Below, one piece after another: positions 26,279 to 33,775 of a stretch of DNA of 34,767 bases. Source of the DNA: Actinomycetota bacterium (GTDB taxonomy: Bacteria > Actinomycetota > Acidimicrobiia > Acidimicrobiales > JAMDDE01); contig JAMDDE010000019.1 in NCBI GenBank assembly GCA_023489235.1, positions 1 to 34,767 of the forward strand, given 5' to 3'. The position numbers were made by a program, and so were the translations under genes. A model generated the notes under the pieces. It saw only the letters and a list, made by a program, of their open reading frames with translations, was not told the origin of the DNA and did no database searches. Position 1 is the first letter of the stretch. Every line of letters begins with the position of its first letter.

Positions 26279-26452
26279 AAAGGTCTAGCACCAACCCTAT
26301 CCTGGCCAACGCTCATATCGCATCTCTCCCTTACACTCTAGCGTCACTCTTTAAGTTGTTCTCAGGCAAACTGATGGATCTATGCTTGCACAGCTATTGT
26401 CTGCGCTTTACTCATGCAAACGCCCCCACCAAAACCATCATCTCTTTGGGGA

Positions 26453-26458
26453 TACTCT
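26453..26458 (+). promoter_or_regulatory. -10 box candidate before the MFS gene
   Basis: TACTCT is followed by 7 bases and ATG 26466. It fits the TAnnnT-N6/7-start pattern of this window but has no visible -35. Confidence 0.35.
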
Positions 26459-26465
26459 TGAAGAA

Positions 26466-27905
26466 ATGGTTAAACCTGAACCTGCAATTGGCTCACAACT
26501 TAGTTCCTCCCTGACAACAGAGGGAAGTTCGCCTATCCGTCATCTCCGACCAAGCTGGGTCAACAAGAATATAGGCCTACTACTAGGAGCAAGGATTTCC
26601 ATGAGTGCAGCACGAGCCATGATAGCCGTGGTCTTCCCCGTGTACCTAGCTCTCACTGGTATGAGTGCTTTCCAAATTGGCCTCGTATTCTTTGCTGCTG
26701 CAGGAGGAGCAGCTCTGATATCCGTAGGGGTTGGAGCTCTCTCCGACATGCTGGGGAGAAAGCCGTTTTTATTGATAGTCCCTCTCCTGGCAGCCTTCTC
26801 TGCTTTATTGATCAGCTTTACTACTTCTACTGCTGCTTTTTTTGTTGCTGCTGCACTAGGTTCTTTCGGCAGAGGAGGTGGAGCAGGGGGTGGTATGATT
26901 GGCCCCTATCAACCTGCAGAACAAGCACTGGCTACTGAATCCACCAATGCGAGTAACCGAAATGCTGTGTTTGGCGGCTTGGCATCGGCATCTTCTCTGG
27001 GGGCTCTGATAGGAGGATTATTAATTGGCTTGTTGATGCACCATCATCCAGGATCAAGCCTCTTAAGTGAGTATAGACCTGCTTTCTTGCTGGTAGCTCT
27101 TGGAGCTGCAACCGCTGGAACACTGGCCATCTGGTTGAGCACCCCCACAGAGCATGCCAACTCCAAGCGGAGGAGGACTAACTCTACTCCCAAGGAACAA
27201 GGACTCTCGAGGTATGAAGAACATCCAGTTGTAACCGCCAGCCCTCAGGGAACAAGCACTCAACCACTGAAGAAGGGTTTCTTCCCCCGCAAGTCCCGCT
27301 CCTTGCTCCTCCGCCTTGCCTTCACCAATAGTCTGAACGGTGCCGCCGTGGGAATGATAGGCCCTTTCGTCGTCTACTGGTTCTTCAGGCGGTTCGGAGT
27401 AGGACCATCTACTATGGGTTACCTGTTTGCGATCACCAACGCGGCCAGCATGGTATCCAATCTCAGCGCTGCTCGCTTTGCCAGGAAGTGGGGAACGGTG
27501 GGAGCTACGGTGATCTTCAGGGCTATCCAGGCCCTACTGCTCATACCCCTAGCCCTCGCCCCTTCCTTTGTAATAGCTGCATCCATTTACCTGGTAAGGA
27601 TGTTGGCACAACGCGTAGCCCTCCCCTTGAGGCAGTCCTACACCATGGCCGTTGCAGATCCAGAAGAAAGGGCAAGGGTGGCGGCTCTGTCAACCCTCCC
27701 CAGTCAAGTCACTTCCTCGAGTACCCCAGTACTGGCCGGTTACCTCTTCGATCACGCCCTCCTGGCACTTCCCTTCGAACTAGGTAGCGTACTACAGTTA
27801 GCCAATACCACTGCTTTCTACTACTTCTTTCACGACCTACCTCCAGCGGAAGAATCCTCAACTGCTACCGAAAGGTCCGATTCAGTAGAAGAGGGACTGG
27901 CGTAA
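26466..27905 (+). CDS. MFS transporter of unknown substrate
   Basis: A 12-TM major facilitator, 479 residues from ATG 26466 (507 if ATG 26382 is used). The motif A loop GALSDMLGRKPFLL follows TM2. Gly-rich GSFGRGGGAGGGMIGPYQPAEQAL lies in the TM4-5 region, and a long basic central loop (about 230-280) separates the halves, as in sugar/drug MFS proteins. The second half has RFARKWGTVGA as a motif A relic. ATG 26466 is favoured because TACTCT ends 7 bases before it, matching the leaderless pattern of other genes here; neither start has a ribosome site. Divergent from the aldehyde dehydrogenase. Substrate unknown. Confidence 0.88.
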   Translation: MVKPEPAIGSQLSSSLTTEGSSPIRHLRPSWVNKNIGLLLGARISMSAARAMIAVVFPVYLALTGMSAFQIGLVFFAAAGGAALISVGVGALSDMLGRKPFLLIVPLLAAFSALLISFTTSTAAFFVAAALGSFGRGGGAGGGMIGPYQPAEQALATESTNASNRNAVFGGLASASSLGALIGGLLIGLLMHHHPGSSLLSEYRPAFLLVALGAATAGTLAIWLSTPTEHANSKRRRTNSTPKEQGLSRYEEHPVVTASPQGTSTQPLKKGFFPRKSRSLLLRLAFTNSLNGAAVGMIGPFVVYWFFRRFGVGPSTMGYLFAITNAASMVSNLSAARFARKWGTVGATVIFRAIQALLLIPLALAPSFVIAASIYLVRMLAQRVALPLRQSYTMAVADPEERARVAALSTLPSQVTSSSTPVLAGYLFDHALLALPFELGSVLQLANTTAFYYFFHDLPPAEESSTATERSDSVEEGLA

Positions 27906-27956
27906 CGAGGAGGTCGTGCAAACAAAGCAAACAAATCAGTGAAAACATCCAGGTGG

Positions 27957-27970
27957 GGAGGACTACCTCC
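27957..27970. terminator. Hairpin GGAGG-ACTA-CCTCC
   Basis: A perfect 5-bp G+C-rich stem with a 4-base loop sits 52 bases after the MFS stop, between two convergent genes. There is no T-run. It may act together with the larger hairpin at 27977-28003. Confidence 0.4.
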
Positions 27971-27976
27971 AGGTGC

Positions 27977-28003
27977 AATCAGAAGAGGGTCGCTCTTCTG
28001 ATT
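27977..28003. terminator. Perfect 11-bp hairpin between convergent genes
   Basis: AATCAGAAGAG and CTCTTCTGATT pair perfectly around the loop GGTCG. It lies between the rightward MFS gene (stop 27905) and the leftward dehydrogenase gene (stop 28069), so it probably ends transcription from both sides. It lacks a T-run on either strand, so it would be a non-canonical terminator or an mRNA 3'-end stabiliser. Confidence 0.6.
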
Positions 28004-28068
28004 CATGTAGCAGCAGAACGGACAACTAGAGCTTGTTGCAACCGCCCATTAGCCCAAAAAGGAGCCTG

Positions 28069-28977
28069 CTACTTCGTATAGTCGTAGAACCCCCGTCCAG
28101 TCTTCCTCCCTAGTAATCCTGCTTCGCACATCCTCGAGAGAAGAGGGGGAGGAGCATAAAGTGGCTCCTTGAACTCCTCGAAGAGTGACTGGGCCACAGC
28201 CATGGTAGTGTCCAAACCAATGAGGTCGGCAAGGGCCAAGGGACCCATGGGATGGTTACAGCCCTCGACCATCCCTACATCGATATCTTCTGCGGTAGCG
28301 AACCCTGACTCGAACATACGAATTGCCGAGAGGATGTAGGGTATCAACAAAGCGTTGACTATGAAGCCAGCCCTGTCCTTGGAACGAATTACCTTCCGCG
28401 ATAACACATCTTCAAGGAAACGCTGAGACCTCGCCATGGTCTCCTCGCTGGTCAACAAGGAAGAAACTAGCTCCACGAGTCGAAGTACGGGAACAGGATT
28501 GAAGAAGTGAATACCAAGTACGAACTCTGGCCTCTGAGTTGCCCCAGCTAACTTCATGATCGGTATGGAACTGGTATTAGAGGCGAGGATAGCATCCTCG
28601 GCTTCTACCACCTTGTCCAGAATACCGAAGATCTCCAGTTTGGGCTCCTCTGCCTCCATGACAGCTTCAACGACCAGTTGTCTGTCCGCAAGGTCACCCA
28701 TGTCCACGGTAAACCTAATTCGGTCAAGAGCCTCGTCCCTTGCTGAGTCTGTTATCTTCCCTGCTTTGACGGCACGCTCCAACGAAGTGGACACTCGTCT
28801 CTTGCCAGCTTCCAAGGCATGTTGATCCACCTCAACCACAACAACATCAAGACCTGCACGAGCAGATACCTCAGCAATGCCAGAACCCATCAAACCACAG
28901 CCAACGACTCCCATTCTCTCTATGGTCTCTTCGCTGCCACCCGTGCCTTGATTAACTACATCTACTCCTGTCATCAT
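28069..28977 (-). CDS. 3-hydroxyacyl-CoA (3-hydroxybutyryl-CoA) dehydrogenase
   Basis: This 302-residue enzyme oxidises 3-hydroxyacyl-CoA with NAD(P), as in beta-oxidation or butyrate/PHB metabolism. The N-terminal Rossmann motif is MGVVGCGLMGSGIAEV; the middle has VVEAVMEAEEPK, ASNTSSIPI and the catalytic GIHFFNPVPVLRLVEL (His with the following Glu); the C-terminal domain has NPMGPL-like NHPMGPLALADLIGLD and ends GRKTGRGFYDY. The start is ATG 28977, with GGAG 5 bases upstream; ATG 28974 is adjacent and the frame is open to 28998. It belongs with the acyl-CoA genes that follow. Confidence 0.95.
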   Translation of the reverse strand: MMTGVDVVNQGTGGSEETIERMGVVGCGLMGSGIAEVSARAGLDVVVVEVDQHALEAGKRRVSTSLERAVKAGKITDSARDEALDRIRFTVDMGDLADRQLVVEAVMEAEEPKLEIFGILDKVVEAEDAILASNTSSIPIMKLAGATQRPEFVLGIHFFNPVPVLRLVELVSSLLTSEETMARSQRFLEDVLSRKVIRSKDRAGFIVNALLIPYILSAIRMFESGFATAEDIDVGMVEGCNHPMGPLALADLIGLDTTMAVAQSLFEEFKEPLYAPPPLLSRMCEAGLLGRKTGRGFYDYTK

Positions 28978-29010
28978 TCTCACTCCGCCTCCATCCAAGC
29001 GATGCTCTCA

Positions 29011-29034
29011 TGAAGTCCACTCTCATGGAGTTCA
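29011..29034 (-). promoter_or_regulatory. Operator-like inverted repeat before the dehydrogenase gene
   Basis: TGAAGTCCA and TGGAGTTCA form a 9-bp inverted repeat with 8 matching pairs around CTCTCA, about 34 bases upstream of ATG 28977. Overlapping direct near-repeats (CTCTCATGAAGT at 29005 and CTCTCATGGAGT at 29020, 15 bases apart) add to the structure. It looks like a binding site for a dimeric regulator such as a TetR- or FadR-type protein; no regulator gene is nearby. Confidence 0.45.
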
Positions 29035-29194
29035 TGGAAGTCTTTCATCACGCTTACTGACAAGGAGTCTAACCTACTCAGCAGTTGAAGCAATTACTAG
29101 CACTTCAAGAGCACTAACTTCATGTCTGTTCCTGCTCTGAGTGGATCATTCCTATCGTGGTGGTGGACACTGAGCCGTCTGTACCTGGCAACGT

Positions 29195-30811
29195 CTACCT
29201 CTGCTCTGAGTAAATCGCCTTTACAGCTACTTGCTTGGTTGCCGGATAGTCGATCTTGCCGTTCGGAGCTCGCCTCATCGAGGGAACGAAACAAACATGT
29301 TTTGGAGCCTTGTAAGAAGCCAGCCTATCCTTCACCCAACTAATTACCTCCCCTTCGGATAGCTTTGACCCAGGAATTGCTTCGACAACCGCGCACACTA
29401 CCTCACCAAATCGATCATCAGGAACTCCTACGACTGCTGCATCGGATATATCTGGATGCAGCTTTATTACTTCCTCCACCTCTTCCGGATAGACCTTCTC
29501 CCCACCCGTATTGATGCACACGGATCCTCTGCCCAACAAGCGGATAGTCCGGTCCTTGTCCACCAATGCGTAGTCTCCGGGTATGCAGTAACGAGTTCCG
29601 TTTATGTAGCGAAATGTCGCATTGGTCTTGCTAGCATCCTTGTAGTAACCAAGTGGATTCCTCCCAGCGACAGCAAGTAATCCCACCCTACCCGAACCAG
29701 GCTCTATCTCGTTACCCTCCTCGTCAATGACCTTGGCATTTTCTCCTAGAACAAACTGAGCGGTCGAATTGGTGGAGGTGGCTGCTGATAGGGATTGACC
29801 CATGCCCAATGCTTCTGAAGAGGAGAAGGTATCTACCAGAACCATGTTGGGATGATGAGCAAGTAATCCCTCCTTGGTCTGCTCGGACCACATTACTCCA
29901 GACGAAATAATCCCCAATAAACTAGATAAGTCCCATTTGCTTGGATTGGCGTCCAAGGCCGAGAGGATTGGCTTGGCAAAAGCATCGCCCACCAGGGCAA
30001 TTAGGTTAGCCTTCTCTCTAACCACAGCATCCAACAGCTCTTCCGCGTCAAAGCTGTGCGAGGTAAGAGTAATGACCGTTCCTCCCGTGCTAAGGGTATT
30101 GATGGCAGCAAATATTCCAGTACCGTGCATCAAGGGACAGGCAACTATCAATCTCGCTCCAGGAGAAGTGATGGTTCTGGCTACCCCTTCCAATCCTTCC
30201 TCCTCCGGTATACGGATGATCCCCATGCCGTTCAAGAGAGAAAACAAGTCATCCTGACGCCACATAACCCCTTTGGGCAACCCGGTAGTACCTCCCGTAT
30301 AGAGAAGGAAGATGTCGTCCCCACTCCGTCCCTGCTCGTATCGGACAGGAGCACCGGGTGTACTGACCGCCTCTTCGTATCGTATGGCAAAAGGGGGGCA
30401 GGAACCGTAACCGTCGTCAACGAAGATCCACTGTTTGATAGTACTCAAACGTTCATGAACTGCGATAACTTGTTTGGTAAAGGAGCCATGGAAGATGACT
30501 GCAGACGCATCTGCATTGTCCCAGAGGTATGCCAGCTCCTCTACGCCATATCGATAGTTGGTGTTAACCGGTACCAATCGCGCCTTCAGAGCAGCAAATG
30601 TAGATTCCAGGTACTCAGGGCAGTTGTAAAGATAGAGAGCTACCTTGTCCTGGAGCTCCAACCCCCCCATGAGCAAGTTCCTGGCGATCCCATCAGCGTG
30701 GACATTCATTTCTGCCCAGCTTATGCGCCTATCTCCATGCACCAAAGCCGTGGAGCTGCCTAGGTTGAGAGCAACCGTTTCCCAGATGTCAGCTAAATTC
30801 CAGTTGGTCAC
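29195..30811 (-). CDS. Acyl-CoA synthetase (AMP-forming, FadD-like)
   Basis: A 538-residue adenylate-forming enzyme that activates a carboxylic acid, probably a fatty acid, to its CoA thioester. It has the P-loop LLYTGGTTGLPKGVMWRQ near residue 170, the DTFSSSEALG (A5) block, YCIPGDYALVDKD, the hinge region LLGRGSVCINTGGEKVYPEEVE, and the catalytic Lys of RAPNGKIDYP near the C-terminus. The start is GTG 30811, 6 bases after TAAGCT; TTG 30817 is the alternative. The combination with an adjacent acyl-CoA dehydrogenase resembles actinobacterial lipid or steroid degradation pairs. Chain-length preference cannot be judged. Confidence 0.94.
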   Translation of the reverse strand: MTNWNLADIWETVALNLGSSTALVHGDRRISWAEMNVHADGIARNLLMGGLELQDKVALYLYNCPEYLESTFAALKARLVPVNTNYRYGVEELAYLWDNADASAVIFHGSFTKQVIAVHERLSTIKQWIFVDDGYGSCPPFAIRYEEAVSTPGAPVRYEQGRSGDDIFLLYTGGTTGLPKGVMWRQDDLFSLLNGMGIIRIPEEEGLEGVARTITSPGARLIVACPLMHGTGIFAAINTLSTGGTVITLTSHSFDAEELLDAVVREKANLIALVGDAFAKPILSALDANPSKWDLSSLLGIISSGVMWSEQTKEGLLAHHPNMVLVDTFSSSEALGMGQSLSAATSTNSTAQFVLGENAKVIDEEGNEIEPGSGRVGLLAVAGRNPLGYYKDASKTNATFRYINGTRYCIPGDYALVDKDRTIRLLGRGSVCINTGGEKVYPEEVEEVIKLHPDISDAAVVGVPDDRFGEVVCAVVEAIPGSKLSEGEVISWVKDRLASYKAPKHVCFVPSMRRAPNGKIDYPATKQVAVKAIYSEQR

Positions 30812-30894
30812 ATCCAAAGCTTAGACTGCTTGATGCAGCAAGCGCGCAATTAGCAACCAAGTCGGCTCGGCCAGAATAAAATAAGCTATTGCCT
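30812..30894. promoter_or_regulatory. Divergent promoter region of acyl-CoA synthetase and dehydrogenase genes
   Basis: The 83-base gap carries the same -10 hexamer TAAGCT twice: on the minus strand at 30823-30818, 6 bases before GTG 30811, and on the plus strand at 30882-30887, 7 bases before ATG 30895. Both transcripts would be leaderless. A small inverted repeat GCTTG-N6-CAAGC (30828-30843) lies between them and could bind a shared regulator. Confidence 0.5.
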
Positions 30895-32157
30895 ATGAAG
30901 TTCTTGCTCCCTCCAGATGATGACCCTATCCGCGAGCAAGTACGTAATTGGCTGAAGGAGCATCCTCGACCTACGGGAAGAGAGTTGGCCCAAGCTGGAT
31001 ACGTAGCTCCCCACTGGCCAAAGCCGTGGGGACGTGATGCCTCGCCTCTTGCCCAATTGGTCATCGAGGAGGAACTCCGAACTGCCGGCGTCAAGATGCC
31101 AGACAACCCCATTGGAATTGGCTGGGCGGGCCCCACCATCCTGCATGCTGGAACCGAAGAACAAAAGGATCGATACCTGTTCCCCCTGTTGAGCGGAGAG
31201 GAGATCTGGTGTCAGCTGTTCTCTGAACCAGAAGCGGGGTCTGACCTGGCTAACCTGGGCACACGAGCCGTGAGGGATGGGGACCACTACATCGTGAACG
31301 GACGAAAAATATGGACGAGTTATGCTCATCTCGCCAGTTTTGGCATACTATTGGCTCGCACCGATATCAACGTCCCTAAGCGCAAGGGCATTACCTACTT
31401 GATCTGCCCTATGGATTCCCCAGGGATAACTGTGCGACCCATCAAGGACATGGCTTCGTTGACCAACTTCAACGAGGTTTTCCTGGACGATGTCGTCATA
31501 CCGATAGAGAACCGAGTAGGAGCAGAGAACGAAGGGTGGTCGTTGGCCAAGGTTACTCTAGCCAATGAACGAGTATCTCTCTCCAAGGAAGGTGCCCTTT
31601 GGGGTGCTGGCCCCACCGTGGCAGATCTAATACGAACAGCTAAAGCCAAAGGGGGCCTAACCGATACGTCCTTGAGGCAGCGGCTCATCCAGCTTTACAT
31701 AGAGGGAGAGATCATAGAGGTGATCCGCCATAGAATGCTGAGCGCAGCCATCAAGGGAATCCCCCCTGGTCCTGAGGCTTCCATTAGGAAGGCATTGGCT
31801 GACAAGCACGGTCAAGAGGTTATGGGTCTAGCCAGGGACATGGCTGGCACGGCAGGAATGTTGTTGGATGTCGGGCCAATGGGGAAGCTTCAACCCAAAG
31901 AACATAGAGAGGGGGGATCACCAGGCTATTCGAATAAGATGTTCCCCCCTCACGAGGAAGTGGAAGACTGGCCAGAGGAGTTCTGGGCCTTCGGGTACTT
32001 GTTCGCACCAGCCCTCACTATTGGAGGAGGTACCGCCGAAGTACAAAAAAATATCATCGCAGAGCGTCTGTTGGGTTTACCCCGAGACCTAGACCCTCAC
32101 TCCAACAGGACTTGGGCAGAGACATTGCAAGACCGCCCTCTGGGAAAAGGAAACTGA
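30895..32157 (+). CDS. Acyl-CoA dehydrogenase (FadE-like)
   Basis: A 420-residue FAD-dependent acyl-CoA dehydrogenase that introduces the alpha,beta double bond. Blocks seen: GWAGPTILHAGTEEQK, the FAD-site WCQLFSEPEAGSDLANL, YIVNGRKIWTSYAHLA (WTS motif), FNEVFLDDVVIP and the C-terminal LTIGGGTAEVQKNIIAERLLGLPRD. It resembles the actinobacterial FadE group used for branched, cyclic or steroid-type substrates; that grouping is an impression. ATG 30895 is chosen over TTG 30889, since TAAGCT lies 7 bases upstream. It is followed after 2 bases by the hydrolase gene, forming an operon. Confidence 0.94.
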   Translation: MKFLLPPDDDPIREQVRNWLKEHPRPTGRELAQAGYVAPHWPKPWGRDASPLAQLVIEEELRTAGVKMPDNPIGIGWAGPTILHAGTEEQKDRYLFPLLSGEEIWCQLFSEPEAGSDLANLGTRAVRDGDHYIVNGRKIWTSYAHLASFGILLARTDINVPKRKGITYLICPMDSPGITVRPIKDMASLTNFNEVFLDDVVIPIENRVGAENEGWSLAKVTLANERVSLSKEGALWGAGPTVADLIRTAKAKGGLTDTSLRQRLIQLYIEGEIIEVIRHRMLSAAIKGIPPGPEASIRKALADKHGQEVMGLARDMAGTAGMLLDVGPMGKLQPKEHREGGSPGYSNKMFPPHEEVEDWPEEFWAFGYLFAPALTIGGGTAEVQKNIIAERLLGLPRDLDPHSNRTWAETLQDRPLGKGN

Positions 32158-32159
32158 GT

Positions 32160-32951
32160 ATGTCCACTACCCCACCGGGCATATTCGTAACGGAACATCT
32201 TCCAGATGACCAACGGGAAGACAGCGACGATCCACTGGTCGTCCTCGTCCATGGTTCCATGGATCGACAAGCTGGCTTCGCTCGCGTAAGACGAGAACTA
32301 AACGATCTTCACCTTGTCTCTTATGATCGAAGGGGGTACGGTAGATCCCTACTGGCTCGCCCTGCAATCTACACGCTCGCCCAACACGTCTCCGACCTTC
32401 TGGATATCGTAGGAGGGCGACCGTGGATTGGGGTAGGTCATAGCTACGGAGCAGATATAGTACTGGCCGCTGCCTCTGAGAATCCAGCCTCCCTCAAAGG
32501 CGTGGTGGCCTATGAGCCGCCAACTCCGTGGTATGACTGGTGGCCTAGAAAATCCCAGTTCGAAGAGCCACCAGACATAGACGATACTGGTCGGGCAGCT
32601 GAAGAATTCATCCGTAAGATAGCTGGCAACCAAGCATGGGACAAGCTTCCAGAGAAGTCCAAGGAGCAGAGAAGGGCAGAAGGTACTGCCTTCATGTCCG
32701 AGGTGGACGAGTTGTACAAAGATCCAGGCCTATTCGATCCAACTCGCATAACTGTTCCAGTACTCTTCGGGCAAGGGACTCTATCCGCTCCTTACCGGCG
32801 AAAGGCAGTCGAGGAGTTGGCTCGTTTGATAGATGGCTCCGAAGTTACAGAATTGGAGGGTGCCGGACACGGAGGGCACATGCAAGATCCAAAGGGGTTC
32901 GCTCTAATGGTGAGGAAGATCCTGGCTCGCATAGGACGAGCAGGTAGTTAG
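32160..32951 (+). CDS. Alpha/beta hydrolase
   Basis: A 263-residue alpha/beta-fold hydrolase. The oxyanion-hole strand LVVLVHGS (26-33), SYDRRGYGRS, the nucleophile elbow GHSYG (Ser95) and a late GAGHGGHMQDP with the catalytic His are visible; the acidic partner is probably the Asp or Glu near the end of strand 6-7. ATG 32160 lies 2 bases after the acyl-CoA dehydrogenase stop, with AAAGGA about 8 bases upstream. Co-transcription suggests hydrolysis of an ester or acyl-CoA intermediate, but substrate is not readable. Its stop codon overlaps the stop of the convergent gene. Confidence 0.88.
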   Translation: MSTTPPGIFVTEHLPDDQREDSDDPLVVLVHGSMDRQAGFARVRRELNDLHLVSYDRRGYGRSLLARPAIYTLAQHVSDLLDIVGGRPWIGVGHSYGADIVLAAASENPASLKGVVAYEPPTPWYDWWPRKSQFEEPPDIDDTGRAAEEFIRKIAGNQAWDKLPEKSKEQRRAEGTAFMSEVDELYKDPGLFDPTRITVPVLFGQGTLSAPYRRKAVEELARLIDGSEVTELEGAGHGGHMQDPKGFALMVRKILARIGRAGS

Positions 32952-33691
32952 GGTTTGTTTGCTCCATGTAGTCGAACAAAGTCATTGACCAGGTAGTAGG
33001 CATCGATGGACTCCCCTGCATCCCCCCAGAATCCATCCAATATGTCGTAGCACATGCGCCCCTTTGAGACATACCAGTTGTTGACGTCCGTTATCTCCAG
33101 TTCCCCCCGGCTGGAAGGAACTAGGGAGGAGATAACCTCGAACACATCGCTGTCATACATATATATGCCAGTTACTGCGTAGTTGCTCGGGGGGTTTGCT
33201 GGTTTCTCTACGATCTGTTCTACTTGGCCGTTGTCGCCAAGCACTGCTACTCCTAGATTCCTCAGGTGCTCAGGATCGTCAACTTGGCTCAGCAGTATTC
33301 GTGCCCCTTCCCTTTGGGAGCGGAAGTTGTCCACATAGGTACGAATGGACCGTTCCACGATGTTGTCGGCCAGCATTACAAGCAGCCTGTCACCGTCCAC
33401 AAAACGCTCCGCTAGCCCCAGTGCTTCAGCGATCCCACCAGGACGCTCCTGGTAGGCATAGGACAGTCTGTCGATGCCCCATTCATGGCCATTCCCCAAT
33501 AAGCGTAGGAACTCTCCTGCATGAGTGCCGCCTGTTACCAGCATTATCTCTCTTACATCTGCTTTAACCATCGCTTCGATGGAGTATGCAATCATCGGCC
33601 TGTCGTACAAGGGAAGCAGATGCTTATTGGTAATACGAGTCAGCGGCTTGAGCCGCGTTCCACTACCGCCTGCAAGGATAACGCCTTTCAC
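32948..33691 (-). CDS. Sugar-1-phosphate nucleotidylyltransferase (RmlA-like)
   Basis: This 247-residue enzyme of the RmlA family couples a sugar 1-phosphate to a nucleotide, typically glucose-1-phosphate with dTTP, for cell-surface sugars. The signature GVILAGGSGTRLKPLT with PLYDRPMIAYSIE is at the N-terminus, followed by YQERPGGIAEALGLA, the metal-site LADNI, IVEKPANPPSN, GIYMYD and ELEITDVNNWY. The start is GTG 33691, which gives the family-like MKGVILAGG and has TATGCT 7 bases upstream; ATG 33703 adds four residues. The length is shorter than E. coli RmlA (about 290), as in the short actinobacterial/archaeal type. No other rml gene is near. Confidence 0.92.
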   Translation of the reverse strand: MKGVILAGGSGTRLKPLTRITNKHLLPLYDRPMIAYSIEAMVKADVREIMLVTGGTHAGEFLRLLGNGHEWGIDRLSYAYQERPGGIAEALGLAERFVDGDRLLVMLADNIVERSIRTYVDNFRSQREGARILLSQVDDPEHLRNLGVAVLGDNGQVEQIVEKPANPPSNYAVTGIYMYDSDVFEVISSLVPSSRGELEITDVNNWYVSKGRMCYDILDGFWGDAGESIDAYYLVNDFVRLHGANKP

Positions 33692-33775
33692 CCAATGGAG
33701 CATAGCTCAACAAAGCAGAGAGGATGCTTCAAGAGGTTGCAGAACCTTACAGGAGCTGGATGGAGAGGAGGACTG

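Noticed and set aside
29097-29294. Small leftward frame of 65 codons after the acyl-CoA synthetase
   Set aside because: It overlaps the synthetase 3' end in another frame and shows no domain, ribosome site or composition of a real gene.
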